Positions 25,430 through 34,589 of a stretch of 64,000 bases of DNA are shown piece after piece. The notes below the pieces were generated by a model. That model was not told the origin of the DNA, ran no database searches, and worked only from the letters and a program-made list of their open reading frames with translations. This DNA is from Clostridia bacterium (GTDB lineage: Bacteria > Bacillota > Clostridia > Oscillospirales > Acutalibacteraceae), in NCBI GenBank assembly GCA_017438845.1, contig JAFRUO010000023.1, forward strand, positions 20,381 through 84,380, given 5' to 3'. Positions within the stretch are counted from its first letter, which is position 1; the number at the start of each line of letters is the position of its first letter. The position numbers and the translations under genes were made by a program.

Positions 25430-26311
25430 ATGGCTAATTTACCTAAACAGGAATGGCTTGCGCTTGAGAAGAAAGCTTTTGAACTCCGCAAGCTCTGCCT
25501 TCAGACCACCGACTGGGCAGGCTCGGGTCATATCGGCGGAGGCCTGAGCGTACTTGACCTTTTGACGGTGCTTTATCACAAGTACCTCAATATCAGGGTT
25601 GACGAGCCTAAATGGGAGGACAGAGACCGCTTTATCCTCAGTAAGGGCCACGCCGCTATCGCTTACGCTCCCGTGCTTTGCGACAAGGGCTTTAACGACC
25701 CCGAAATGCTCAAGACCTTTAACCTTACCGGTTCAATGATGGGCATGCACCTTGACTCAAACAAGGTTGTCGGCGTTGACGCTTCAACGGGCTCGCTCGG
25801 TCACGGCGTTTCAATTGCGGCAGGCACTGCGCTTGCGGCAAGAATTTTAGGCAAGGATTACCTTACCTATGTTGTTACCGGTGACGGAGAGCTCGGAGAG
25901 GGCTCGAACTGGGAAGGCTTTATGACCATTAACCACTACGAGCTTTCAAACTGTATCGTGTTTATCGACCGTAACCACTGTATGATAGACGGACCTACCG
26001 AGGAGGTTATGAAATTAGAGCCCCTTGCGGACAAAATGACCGCCTTCGGCTTCAATACAATAGTTGTAGACGGCAACAATATCGGCGAGCTTTGCGACGC
26101 TATTGATGTTGCTATCGGCCGCTCCAAGGAAAAGTGCAGCCCCACCTGCATCCTTATGGATACGCAGAAGGGCGCAGGTATCAAGGACATAGCCGGCGAC
26201 TATCACTGTCACTATATGGCTCTTGACGAGGAGACCTTCAACAGGTTCAATGCTCAGCTTGAAGAGGACTACAAGGCACGTTGCGAGAGAGCGGAAAAGG
26301 AGGGTAAATAA
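25430..26311 (+). CDS. Transketolase, N-terminal (TPP-pyrophosphate-binding) subunit
   Basis: 293 residues, the usual size of the N-terminal half of a split transketolase. The TPP motif is seen as GDGELGEGSNWEG running to the metal-binding asparagine region (IDRNHCMIDG), and SGHIGGGLS and SKGHAAIAYAP are family phrases. With the next gene it should form a heterotetramer that moves a two-carbon ketol unit between sugar phosphates. A 2-nt gap separates it from the C-terminal subunit. Split transketolases often belong to specialised sugar pathways and not the core pentose cycle; the genes beside it support that here. Confidence 0.92.
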   Translation: MANLPKQEWLALEKKAFELRKLCLQTTDWAGSGHIGGGLSVLDLLTVLYHKYLNIRVDEPKWEDRDRFILSKGHAAIAYAPVLCDKGFNDPEMLKTFNLTGSMMGMHLDSNKVVGVDASTGSLGHGVSIAAGTALAARILGKDYLTYVVTGDGELGEGSNWEGFMTINHYELSNCIVFIDRNHCMIDGPTEEVMKLEPLADKMTAFGFNTIVVDGNNIGELCDAIDVAIGRSKEKCSPTCILMDTQKGAGIKDIAGDYHCHYMALDEETFNRFNAQLEEDYKARCERAEKEGK

Positions 26312-26313
26312 TT

Positions 26314-27324
26314 ATGGCAGGCGGATTTGTATATAACGCGATAGATCAGACAGAGGTTGCTACCGCTGAAATTTACGGCAAGGCACTTGCTGACATTATT
26401 TTAAGGGACCCCAAGGTTGTAGCTATCACAGCCGACCTTGCAAAATCGACTAAGCTCGGCGACGTACTCAAGGTTTGCCCCGAAAGGGTTATCAACGTCG
26501 GTATTGCCGAGCAGGATATGTTCGGCGTTGCCGCAGGTATGGCGAGGGCAGGCTGTATCCCGTTCCTTTCGGGCTTCTCGGCTTTCACCTCGATGAGAGC
26601 CTGCGACCAGCTTCATACCGACATCTGCTATCAGAATGTCAACGCTAAAATAATCGCCACCCATGCGGGCACCTCCTTCGGTCAGGCGGGCTCAACGCAC
26701 CACGCTATCGTTGACCTTGCAATCACGAGGGCAATGCCCAACCTTACGGTAATCGTACCTGCGGACGGCTTTGAAACCGCAAATGCGGTAAACGCCGCAT
26801 ACGACAACTACGGCCCGTATTACATCCGTATTAACCGCGGCTTCGACCGTGTGCTTTATGACAGTCAGGACTACGGATTCGAGGTCGGCAAGGCTGTTGA
26901 AGTGCATCCCGGCACCGACATCACCGTTATCGCCTGCGGAAGCTGTGTTTTCCAGGCGAGAGAGGCGGCTAACTTCCTTGAAAATTCCGACGGCTTGAAG
27001 GTAAGGGTTCTCAATATGCACACCATTAAACCGATTGACAGGGAAGCAATTCTCAAGGCGGTTATGGACACCAGAAGAATTATCACCGTTGAGGACCACT
27101 CCGTAATCGGCGGCCTCGGCTCAGCCGTGGCGGAGGTTATGGCGGAAGCCGGCAAGGGCTGCGCGTTCAAGCGTCTCGGTCATCAGGATAAGTTTGCGCC
27201 CATAGGACTTCACGAGGACATTATGTCCGAGGTCGGCATCGACGCCAACGGCATTATCGCCGCAGTGCGTGAGGTTATGCAGGCGGACTTTGAAGAGGAC
27301 GACAACTGGGACGACGATGTATAA
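26314..27324 (+). CDS. Transketolase, C-terminal subunit
   Basis: 336 residues containing the pyrimidine-binding domain (GIAEQDMFGVAAGMA with the catalytic glutamate, GFSAFTSMRACDQ) and the C-terminal transketolase domain (VEDHSVIGGLGSAVAEV). The ribosome site GGAGG lies inside the end of the N-terminal subunit gene. The last residues (EEDDNWDDDV) are an unusual acidic tail. It completes the active site with the product of 25430-26311. Confidence 0.92.
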   Translation: MAGGFVYNAIDQTEVATAEIYGKALADIILRDPKVVAITADLAKSTKLGDVLKVCPERVINVGIAEQDMFGVAAGMARAGCIPFLSGFSAFTSMRACDQLHTDICYQNVNAKIIATHAGTSFGQAGSTHHAIVDLAITRAMPNLTVIVPADGFETANAVNAAYDNYGPYYIRINRGFDRVLYDSQDYGFEVGKAVEVHPGTDITVIACGSCVFQAREAANFLENSDGLKVRVLNMHTIKPIDREAILKAVMDTRRIITVEDHSVIGGLGSAVAEVMAEAGKGCAFKRLGHQDKFAPIGLHEDIMSEVGIDANGIIAAVREVMQADFEEDDNWDDDV

Positions 27325-27364
27325 TTAAAAGTCGGAATTGTATATCGGAAAGTGAGTTGATTTT

Positions 27365-28174
27365 ATGCACGAACAACAGGAAATATATTCAAACAAAATT
27401 TTCTTCAATGCGGCTCTTCCGCTGATTAAGGTCATTGCGCAGGACGTACCCTCCTTAAAAAAACAGTTTAAGAAGGTGCACGCCGTAATTCAGGTGTCGG
27501 CGCTTGACCCCGACGCGGAGGGCGGCAAGGTCGGAATGCATTTTGTCGTAAACGGCGAGGACGACTGGCTGGTTCACCTTAACCGTGTGGACCCGAAGCC
27601 GCACGTTGAGCTTCAGTTTAAATCAATTGAGGCGATGAACGCCTTCTTCAAGGGAAAAATCGGTCCTGCAACGCTTCCGAAGATGAAGGGTGTTGCCTCG
27701 CATTTCGGAGCGTTTAAGGCGTTTCTTATGACGCTGCTTAAAATGGCGAACGTGCTCGGAGCGACGGAAGCCCCCGAGGATGACGAAACCAAGCAGCTTA
27801 TGGTTAAATGTATGTTCTACCTGCTTACAAGCGGTATAAGCCAGCTTAATAAGTTAGGGCATCAGGAAATTCATGACTGGACGGCAAAGTCGCCCGACCG
27901 TGTTTACGCTCTTGCGGTAAACGATCACCCCGAGGTTTCGGCGTTTATCAGAATCAAGGCGGGCAAATCCCGTGCAGGCAGAGGAGAATACAAGAGGGCT
28001 ATGCCCTTCTTTACGCTTCGCTTCGACTCGTTTGAAAGCGCACTCGGCATTCTTCTCGGTACGGACGATATGCTTGAGTCGGTTAAGAAGGGCAAGCTGA
28101 TAATGGACGGCGCTCCCGAATTCGGCGCTCAGTTCGGCGGCTTTATGCTCATGATCGGCGACCTTGCAAAATAA
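27365..28174 (+). CDS. SCP2-like protein 2
   Basis: 269 residues, last gene of the operon. The C-terminal segment FTLRFDSFESALGILLGTDDMLESVKKGKLIMDGAPEF matches the SCP2 strand-helix-loop pattern closely. The N-terminal 150 residues contain another half that also reads as an SCP2-like beta sheet (MHFVVNGEDDWLVHL, LQFKSIEAMNAFFKGK), so the protein may hold two such domains. It should bind a lipid or hydrophobic acyl ligand. Sequence similarity to the operon's first SCP2 protein is low, arguing for different roles or partners. Confidence 0.65.
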   Translation: MHEQQEIYSNKIFFNAALPLIKVIAQDVPSLKKQFKKVHAVIQVSALDPDAEGGKVGMHFVVNGEDDWLVHLNRVDPKPHVELQFKSIEAMNAFFKGKIGPATLPKMKGVASHFGAFKAFLMTLLKMANVLGATEAPEDDETKQLMVKCMFYLLTSGISQLNKLGHQEIHDWTAKSPDRVYALAVNDHPEVSAFIRIKAGKSRAGRGEYKRAMPFFTLRFDSFESALGILLGTDDMLESVKKGKLIMDGAPEFGAQFGGFMLMIGDLAK

Positions 28175-28191
28175 TCTAAAAGTATTTCAGG

Positions 28192-28225
28192 GAACAGGCT
28201 TGCATTGCGGGTCTGTTCTTTTTTT
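28192..28225 (+). terminator. Intrinsic terminator of the transketolase operon
   Basis: GAACAGGC pairs with GTCTGTTC over 11 nt, followed by seven T. Confidence 0.8.
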
Positions 28226-28307
28226 GCGGGTCATCATCTCCCGAGGAAACAGAAATCACTTTATTTTGTGCAAAAAAATCATATTTCACCACAAAATATA
28301 GTAAAAA

Positions 28308-28342
28308 TAGTGTTGTAAAACACTATCAGTATGTGTTATAAT
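28308..28342 (+). promoter_or_regulatory. rlmB promoter with inverted repeat over the -35
   Basis: TTGTAA at 28313-28318 and an extended -10 TGTTATAAT (TATAAT at 28337-28342), spacer 18. TAGTGTT (28308-28314) and AACACTA (28319-28325) form a perfect 7-bp inverted repeat covering the -35 box, a possible operator. Confidence 0.6.
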
Positions 28343-28391
28343 ACTAAAATGTAAAATAGTATAGTAGTATTATTGTGCTTGTGAGGACCAA

Positions 28392-29135
28392 ATGCAGAAC
28401 AAAGAAAACCAAAACGACCTTTTAATCGGCAGAAACGCCGTTACCGAGGCGCTCAAAGCAGGGCGGGAAATTGACACGCTCTTTATCACGAGGGGCAACA
28501 GCAACCCCGCACTGTTGAGAATCGTTTCCATGGCGAAGGAAAAGGGAGCGGTTATAAAGGAAGCCGATCAAAAAAAGCTCGATTATATGTGCAGCGGAGG
28601 AAACCATCAGGGCGTTTGCGCTTTCGTTGCAAGCCATGAGTATTCCACGGTGGACGACATCCTTGACTATGCCCGTGAAAAAGAGGAAAAGCCCTTTGTT
28701 GTAATTTGTGATGAAATTGAGGACCCCCACAACTTAGGCGCTATTATCCGCACCGCCGAGTGTGCAGGCGCTCACGGGGTTATAATTCCGAAGAGAAGAA
28801 GCGCGGCGCTCAGCTATGCCGTCGGCAAAACCTCGGCAGGAGCGCTTGAATATATGAGAGTTGCAAGAGTTTCAAATCTTGCACAGACGATTGACGAACT
28901 GAAGGGAAAAGGGCTCTGGGTTTACGGCGCCGACATGGACGGTGACGACTATAAATCGGTCGACGTTGCGGAGTCTGCGGCTCTCGTAATCGGTTCCGAG
29001 GGAAAGGGCCTGGGAAAGCTTGTCAGGCAAAAATGCGACGTAATTGTTTCCCTTCCGATGAAGGGTAAAATCAATTCCCTGAACGCCTCCGTGGCGGCAG
29101 GAATACTGATGTATGAAATAGCATCAAAGAGATAA
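28392..29135 (+). CDS. rlmB: 23S rRNA 2'-O-methyltransferase RlmB (TrmH family group 3)
   Basis: 247 residues of SpoU/TrmH fold: a substrate-binding N-terminal domain (about 8-80), then the trefoil-knot SAM domain with the NLGAIIRTAECAGAHGVI, IGSEGKGL and LNASVAAGI motifs. It should methylate a guanosine of 23S rRNA. The start is preceded by GTGAGGACC. The gene stands before the pseudo-P1B-ATPase gene, 20 nt apart, so both may be co-transcribed. Confidence 0.92.
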   Translation: MQNKENQNDLLIGRNAVTEALKAGREIDTLFITRGNSNPALLRIVSMAKEKGAVIKEADQKKLDYMCSGGNHQGVCAFVASHEYSTVDDILDYAREKEEKPFVVICDEIEDPHNLGAIIRTAECAGAHGVIIPKRRSAALSYAVGKTSAGALEYMRVARVSNLAQTIDELKGKGLWVYGADMDGDDYKSVDVAESAALVIGSEGKGLGKLVRQKCDVIVSLPMKGKINSLNASVAAGILMYEIASKR

Positions 29136-29155
29136 ATAAATTTCGGGGTGTAAAA

Positions 29156-31975
29156 ATGTCAAACAATGATTATTTGGACGGATTGTCTGCTGACGAAATT
29201 TTAAACGGCGAAAGCACTGACGGCGAGGGTAAAATCTGGTCGCTTTCGGAAATTGACGCTTTGCTGTCTGACGACGCTGCAGGGCGTTACGGTTCCGAGC
29301 CCGAGGACGAATACAGCACCTCGGTTGACGACATACTTTCCGAAATCGCAGGCTTTAACCGTGAGTATACCGAGGACGGCGACTCCGACGGGGATGAGGT
29401 CAAGCTTAAGGATTTTGACCTTTCGCAGTACGGAGATTATTATGACGAGGACGCCGTTGAGCCGCTTATTGACTCCGCCGACGGAGAACAGGCTCAGGAG
29501 GAGTCTGCCGAGGAGGAGGACGCCTCCGTACCGGGGCAGATAAGCATTGAAAAAACAAGAGTGTTCAACGAGGTCGAGGTAAGGTCCGTTCGCAAGAGCG
29601 ACATTGACCACCAGATCGGTACCGTCAAGGTAATCAAAACCGGCGAGGTACCCGGCGTGGGCAAAAGCAAGACCGACCCTTACAGGGAAAGGTTTTTCAA
29701 CAAGCCCGAGCTCAATATTGAAAAAACAAGAGACCACATCAAATATATGCAGGGCGTTCCGCAGAAAACGATAGAACGTCACGGCGTAGTAATTAAAAAA
29801 AGCGACCGTCAGAAAACCGACCCCAACGGAGTTTCTCCCATCCCCGTGCTGGTGGATGCGGCTGACGAATATGACGCACAGCACAGAACGGGCATTGAAA
29901 CTCAGACCGGCACAATCAGAAGAAATGCCTTTGAGGACGACAATCAGATAATGCTCGAGGGCTTTGAGGCGGAGGACGAGGTCGAAATCGTAAACGAGGA
30001 GCAGACCGAGGAGGAGCTTCTTAAAAAGCGCCGTGCGAAGGCGTCAAAATTCAAACTTTTCCCGAACCTTGACGATGAGCAGGAGGAAGCGGAGGAGATT
30101 GCGGACGGTGCTGAAGAGGAAACGGACGGCGACGAAATTTCCGAGGAGTACGACGGCGAAGCGCTTGAGGAGGACGGCGAGGAAGCTCCCAAGCTTGCCG
30201 AAAACGAAAAGCAGAATGCGCCCAAGGCGGAAAAGGAAAAGGTCAGGGTTGAGCGTGAGCTTTTCGGACCCAAGGACTTTAAGGCGGTTAAGGCTATTTA
30301 TCTTTCGGAATTTTCAAGGGAGAGATTAAAGCTGATTGTCTGCGCGGTGTGCTTCGGCATTCTGCTTGTAGGCTCGGTTGCGACCTCTGCGTTTGAAAGC
30401 TTTGCGCTGTTTGCAGGCAGTCCGAGAATATACAGTGCGGTAAACCTTGTTGCACTGCTGATTGTCGCGGGCTTTAACTATAAGGATTTCTTTACCGCAA
30501 TAGACAAGGCAAAAAAGAAAAAGGCGAACGCCTCTTCGGTAATCAGCCTTTCTCTTGCGGCCGGAGCGTTGCAAACGCTTGTGTCGTTTTTCTACCCCGA
30601 CCTGCTTACAAGCGGTACGAATTTATATGCCGCGGTTGCGCTCTTCTGCGTGCTGATGATTAACCTCGGCAATTTCCTGAAGCTTGACAACGATATTAAA
30701 AACTTCAATCTTCTCGGGAAACGTCAGGGAAAATTCTATGCGGCTAAGGCGATTGACGATGAGGACAAAGCCTTTGAAATCGGCAGAGGACTTATGATAA
30801 GAGAGCCTGATGTCAGATATTCAGCAAAGGTGGGCTTCCCGTACAGGTTTGTCGAGATGTCAAAAACCGTTGACCCGACGGCTGAAAGCTACAAAACGGT
30901 CATTCCCGCGGCGGCGGTTGCGGCGGCGGTTGTGGCGTTGATTTCAGCAATTATAAACCGTAACATTTTCTACGGAATAACCTCTCTTACGGGTGTTTTC
31001 CTTATGGCAATGCCGATTGCAATCGGCGTGTCGCTGTTCGGATTGCTCCGCTACATAAACGCCTCGCTTAACCGTCACGGCTCAATGATTTCGGGCTACG
31101 AAGCGGTTGAGGACATACTTGAAACCAATGCCGTTGCGGTAGACGCCTCAGAGCTCTTCTCAAACGACGGGGCAAGCATCTACGGCATCAAGCTTTACAA
31201 TTCAATGAGAATTGACGAGGCAATTCTTTATACGGCGGCGGTCGTTATCAATTCGGGCGGAGCCTTAAGCGAAGCCTTTGACGCAACAATTCTTTCAAAC
31301 AGTGAAATGATACCCGAGGTCGAGTCGCTCGCTTACGAGGAAAAGCTCGGCTGCTCCGGCTGGATATACAATTTCAGGGTACTTGTCGGCAACAGGGATT
31401 TGCTTATCAAGCACAACGTTGACGTACAGTCCAAGGAGGAGGAAGCAAGCTACACCAAAAACGGCAACAAGGTGCTTTACCTTGCCGTAGAGGGTAAGGT
31501 AGCGGCGATGTTTATCGTGGGCTATTTCGCAAACGAAAAAACCGCAAAATATATGCGCTTCCTCGAAAAATCGGGCGTCAACATTCTTGTCAGGACGACT
31601 GACGCAAACGTAACCGAGGAGCTGGTTGAGCAGCGCTTCGGCTTGCCGAAGAACTTTATTAAGGTAATTAATCCCGTTGCAGGGGTAATGCTCAGGGAGC
31701 TGCGGCTGTCAGAGGTCGAAGCCGAGCCGTGCAGAATACTTGCAAACGGAAAACTCAACTCCTTCCTTCATGCAATCTGTAACGCTCTTATGATTAAGGA
31801 AAGAAGTAAAATTGCCGTTCTGCTTCAGTATATCGGCGTCGGAATCGGGGTACTGCTTATGGCGATGTTCTCCTTCCTTTCGTCAGTCGAACAGGCGGGC
31901 GTGATACAGATTGTGCTGTTTGAGGTGCTCTGGAGCGCCGTTGTGGTATTTGTTCCCAGAATCAAAAAAATATAG
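29156..31975 (+). CDS. Pseudo-P1B-type ATPase: large acidic head plus eight-span membrane core without catalytic motifs
   Basis: 939 residues. The first 385 are highly acidic and low-complexity, with short basic islands (KTDPYRERFFNK). The rest keeps the layout of a heavy-metal P1B-ATPase: four spans (about 390-530), two spans (about 578-630), a cytoplasmic P/N region (about 650-850), and two final spans. Every signature is replaced: the CPC of span 6 is MPI (619-621), DKTGT is DASEL at D663, the HP of the nucleotide domain is absent, TGDN is TTDAN and GDGxND is missing. The nucleotide-domain phrase VLVGNRDLL is still recognisable. It cannot pump by the known cycle. Likely a scaffold or sensor; function unknown. 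Confidence 0.78.
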   Translation: MSNNDYLDGLSADEILNGESTDGEGKIWSLSEIDALLSDDAAGRYGSEPEDEYSTSVDDILSEIAGFNREYTEDGDSDGDEVKLKDFDLSQYGDYYDEDAVEPLIDSADGEQAQEESAEEEDASVPGQISIEKTRVFNEVEVRSVRKSDIDHQIGTVKVIKTGEVPGVGKSKTDPYRERFFNKPELNIEKTRDHIKYMQGVPQKTIERHGVVIKKSDRQKTDPNGVSPIPVLVDAADEYDAQHRTGIETQTGTIRRNAFEDDNQIMLEGFEAEDEVEIVNEEQTEEELLKKRRAKASKFKLFPNLDDEQEEAEEIADGAEEETDGDEISEEYDGEALEEDGEEAPKLAENEKQNAPKAEKEKVRVERELFGPKDFKAVKAIYLSEFSRERLKLIVCAVCFGILLVGSVATSAFESFALFAGSPRIYSAVNLVALLIVAGFNYKDFFTAIDKAKKKKANASSVISLSLAAGALQTLVSFFYPDLLTSGTNLYAAVALFCVLMINLGNFLKLDNDIKNFNLLGKRQGKFYAAKAIDDEDKAFEIGRGLMIREPDVRYSAKVGFPYRFVEMSKTVDPTAESYKTVIPAAAVAAAVVALISAIINRNIFYGITSLTGVFLMAMPIAIGVSLFGLLRYINASLNRHGSMISGYEAVEDILETNAVAVDASELFSNDGASIYGIKLYNSMRIDEAILYTAAVVINSGGALSEAFDATILSNSEMIPEVESLAYEEKLGCSGWIYNFRVLVGNRDLLIKHNVDVQSKEEEASYTKNGNKVLYLAVEGKVAAMFIVGYFANEKTAKYMRFLEKSGVNILVRTTDANVTEELVEQRFGLPKNFIKVINPVAGVMLRELRLSEVEAEPCRILANGKLNSFLHAICNALMIKERSKIAVLLQYIGVGIGVLLMAMFSFLSSVEQAGVIQIVLFEVLWSAVVVFVPRIKKI

Positions 31976-31990
31976 AAATGGGTTGATAAG

Positions 31991-32740
31991 ATGGATTTGT
32001 TTAATATTTTGGAGATTGACGGAGTCGGTGATTTTTTCAAAGCCGTGTGGGGCATTGAAACCGTCAGAAATATTGTGATTTCTGTTTTCAGGCTGGGTCT
32101 TGCGGCACTGCTTAGCGGTATTATCGGCTATGAAAGAGAGCATTCTCACCGTCCTGCGGGACTTCGTACGCACGTTCTTGTTTCCGTAGGCGCGGCGCTT
32201 ATTATGATGAGTGCAGTTTTCGCCGCACAGAGGTACGGTACTATTTCACGGGTTGACATCACCCGAATGAGCGCTTCCGTTATCGGTGGTATCGGCTTTA
32301 TCGGAGTCGGTACAATACTCAGAGAGGGATTTTCGGTCAAGGGTCTTACCACTGCCGCCAGCATATGGGCGGTTGCCTGCGTAGGCACGGCGGTCGGAAT
32401 AGGCTTCTACGAGGGCGCTGTAATCGGCACGCTGATTATTTACTTTACCCTTCACTCAATCAAGAAAATTCTTGAAAAGGGCAAGACGGAAAGATTTTTA
32501 TACGTTGAGGTTAAGCACCTTGCCTCGGAGGTTCCCGAAATTACGAATATACTTCATCAGGCGGAGGCCGTGCTTCAGTCAATGGAAATTGTTGAGCAGA
32601 GCAAGGACAACGTATTTACGAAGAAAAATTCTTCAACGCTCAGGCTGCACATTTACCCCAAGAGTGAAGAATCGGTTGTCACAATCGTTGAAATGTTAAA
32701 TTCAAACCCGAACATACTTGACGTATACGTTGAAAGCTGA
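31991..32740 (+). CDS. MgtC/SapB-family membrane protein
   Basis: 249 residues: four to five hydrophobic spans in the first 150 residues with the family phrases GIIGYEREHSHRPAGLRTHVLVS and GGIGFIGVGTILR, then a cytoplasmic ACT-like C-terminal domain (about 160-249). MgtC relatives act in magnesium homeostasis or as modulators of transporters. It starts 15 nt after the pseudo-P1B-ATPase gene, so the two are co-expressed; this pairing hints at a role for the pseudo-ATPase in metal or membrane physiology. A terminator follows directly. Confidence 0.9.
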   Translation: MDLFNILEIDGVGDFFKAVWGIETVRNIVISVFRLGLAALLSGIIGYEREHSHRPAGLRTHVLVSVGAALIMMSAVFAAQRYGTISRVDITRMSASVIGGIGFIGVGTILREGFSVKGLTTAASIWAVACVGTAVGIGFYEGAVIGTLIIYFTLHSIKKILEKGKTERFLYVEVKHLASEVPEITNILHQAEAVLQSMEIVEQSKDNVFTKKNSSTLRLHIYPKSEESVVTIVEMLNSNPNILDVYVES

Positions 32741-32751
32741 TAATGAAAAGA

Positions 32752-32777
32752 GGGCTCCCGACGGGAGTCCTTTTTTT
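32752..32777 (+). terminator. Intrinsic terminator after mgtC-like gene
   Basis: GGGCTCCC pairs with GGGAGTCC (one G-T pair) over GAC, followed by seven T. Confidence 0.85.
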
Positions 32778-32781
32778 GGTG

Positions 32782-32810
32782 TTGACTTTTTTCTTTTACA
32801 GTTATATAAT
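32782..32810 (+). promoter_or_regulatory. Promoter of tRNA-Ala
   Basis: TTGACT at 32782-32787 and TATAAT at 32805-32810, 17 nt apart, 12 nt ahead of the tRNA. Confidence 0.8.
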
Positions 32811-32822
32811 AAACAGGCACTT

Positions 32823-32898
32823 GGGCCTGTAGCGCAGCTGGGAGCGCACCACATTCGCATTGTGGGGGTCGAGAGTTCGAATCTCTTCAGGTCCACCA
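32823..32898 (+). tRNA. tRNA-Ala (anticodon CGC)
   Basis: A 76-nt cloverleaf with encoded CCA. The anticodon loop TTCGCAT (anticodon CGC at 32856-32858) decodes GCG. The acceptor stem GGGCCTG/CAGGTCC has the G3-U70 pair that marks alanine identity. Confidence 0.95.
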
Positions 32899-32903
32899 AC
32901 AAT

Positions 32904-32928
32904 AAACCGCCTTTACGGCGGTTTTTTT
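32904..32928 (+). terminator. Terminator of tRNA-Ala
   Basis: AAACCGCC pairs with GGCGGTTT over 5 nt with a run of T. Confidence 0.9.
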
Positions 32929-32942
32929 GTTGGTCGGAATTA

Positions 32943-33045
32943 TGGCTCCCTTGTGCAAAGGGAGCTGTCAGCCGCAGGCTGACTGAGGGATTGTAAATAG
33001 TAAACAGTGAATAGTGAAGAAGTAATAAGTGTTTGCTTCGCCCCT
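32943..33045. repeat. Dispersed hairpin repeat plus element C
   Basis: GCTCCCTT/AAGGGAGC (32945-32965) and GTCAGCC/GGCTGAC (32967-32983) form two adjacent hairpins, followed by GTGAAGAAGTAATAAGTGTT (about 33014-33033), the third copy of element C. This is the CTCAGTCAGCC-type repeat common in Faecalibacterium-like genomes. Confidence 0.7.
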
Positions 33046-33105
33046 ACAATTATTCATTATTCATTTTTCAGTTTTCAGTCTTCATTTTTTTCTTCCCGCC
33101 CTTCC

Positions 33106-33134
33106 TTGACTTTTTATGCTTTATATTATACAAT
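33106..33134 (+). promoter_or_regulatory. Promoter of glyQS
   Basis: TTGACT at 33106-33111 and TACAAT at 33129-33134 with a 17-nt spacer. No T-box leader is seen between it and the start. Confidence 0.6.
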
Positions 33135-33171
33135 TACTCTTTAGTAATAAGAAATTTTAAGGAATGATGAT

Positions 33172-34575
33172 ATGCTCAAAAACACGGAAAAATCACTTGA
33201 AAAGCTCGTCGCTCTGTCGAAGAACAGGGGCTTTGTTTTCCCCGGAAGCGAGATTTACGGCGGACTTGCCAACACCTGGGACTACGGTCCGTTAGGCGTT
33301 GAAATCAAAGAAAACATCAAGCGTGTCTGGAGAAAGAAATTTATCCAGGAGAACAAGTACAACGTAGGGCTTGACTCGGCAATCCTTATGAACCCGCAGA
33401 CCTGGATTGCTTCGGGACACCTCGGAAACTTTTCCGACCCGCTTATGGACTGCTGCGAGTGTAAGACAAGGCACAGGGCTGACAACATAATTGAGGACTT
33501 TGACGGCACAAACGTTGCAGGCTGGACTGACGAGCAGATGATGAGCTATATCAAGGAGCACAGCATTCCCTGCCCGAATTGCGGAAAGCATAACTTTACC
33601 GAAATTCGTCATTTCAACCTTATGTTCAAAACCTTCCAGGGCGTTACCGAGGACACGAAGGATGAGGTTTATTTAAGGCCCGAAACCGCACAGGGTATTT
33701 TTGTCAATTTCCTGAATGTTCAGAGGACGATGAGAAAGAAAATCCCGTTCGGTATCGCTCAGGTGGGCAAATCCTTCAGAAACGAAATAACCCCCGGTAA
33801 GTTTATTTTCAGAGTCCGTGAGTTTGAGCAGATGGAGCTTGAATTCTTCTGCAAGCCCGGCACTGACCTTGAGTGGTTCGAGTACTGGAGAGGTTTCTGC
33901 AGGGACTGGCTTTACTCGCTTAACATTAACCCCGAAAACCTCAGGCTCCGTGACCACGATAAGAAGGAGCTGAGCTTCTACTCAAAGGCTACGACCGACT
34001 TTGAATATATGTTCCCGTTCGGCTGGGGCGAGCTTTGGGGCATCGCCGACAGAACGGACTATGACCTTACACAGCATATCAACACCAGCGGAAAGAACCT
34101 TGAATATTTCGACCAGACAAGCGGCGAAAAATACGTGCCCTATGTAATTGAGCCGTCGCTTGGCGTTGAAAGGCTTTTCCTTGCGCTTCTTTGCGAGGCT
34201 TATGACGAAGAAATCGTTGACGAAGAAAAGAACGACACAAGAGTTGTTATGCACTTCCACCCTGCAATTGCGCCCGTAAAGGCGGCGGTGCTTCCGCTTT
34301 CAAAGAAGCTTAACGAAAAGGCTGAGGAGATTTATGCCGAGCTTTCCAAGAGCTTCAACGTTGAGTTTGACGACGCAGGCTCAATCGGCAAAAGGTACCG
34401 CAGGCAGGACGAAATCGGAACGCCCTTCTGCATCACCGTTGACTTTGAAACAGTAGGCGATGACGAAACTCCCGCCGACAACTGTGTAACCGTCAGGGAC
34501 AGGGACACTATGGAGCAGGAGAGAATACCGATAAGCGAGCTTGCACAATACATCGGCAAAAGAATTGAATTTTAA
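33172..34575 (+). CDS. glyQS: Glycyl-tRNA synthetase, single-chain dimeric type
   Basis: 467 residues, class II synthetase of the alpha-2 type (not the alpha-beta type). Opening [26 protein letters not shown] is diagnostic; motif 2 lies around [26 protein letters not shown] and motif 3 around [23 protein letters not shown] four-cysteine insert ([14 protein letters not shown]) is likely a zinc ribbon. The C-terminal anticodon-binding domain begins near [15 protein letters not shown]. It charges tRNA-Gly and is followed after 14 nt by a lipid kinase gene. Confidence 0.96.
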   Translation: MLKNTEKSLEKLVALSKNRGFVFPGSEIYGGLANTWDYGPLGVEIKENIKRVWRKKFIQENKYNVGLDSAILMNPQTWIASGHLGNFSDPLMDCCECKTRHRADNIIEDFDGTNVAGWTDEQMMSYIKEHSIPCPNCGKHNFTEIRHFNLMFKTFQGVTEDTKDEVYLRPETAQGIFVNFLNVQRTMRKKIPFGIAQVGKSFRNEITPGKFIFRVREFEQMELEFFCKPGTDLEWFEYWRGFCRDWLYSLNINPENLRLRDHDKKELSFYSKATTDFEYMFPFGWGELWGIADRTDYDLTQHINTSGKNLEYFDQTSGEKYVPYVIEPSLGVERLFLALLCEAYDEEIVDEEKNDTRVVMHFHPAIAPVKAAVLPLSKKLNEKAEEIYAELSKSFNVEFDDAGSIGKRYRRQDEIGTPFCITVDFETVGDDETPADNCVTVRDRDTMEQERIPISELAQYIGKRIEF

Positions 34576-34589
34576 TCAGGGGTGACAAT

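Noticed and set aside
33046..33171. T-box leader before glyQS (also checked before proS)
   Set aside because: No specifier-loop or antiterminator with the conserved T-box bulge is visible; only a promoter was found.
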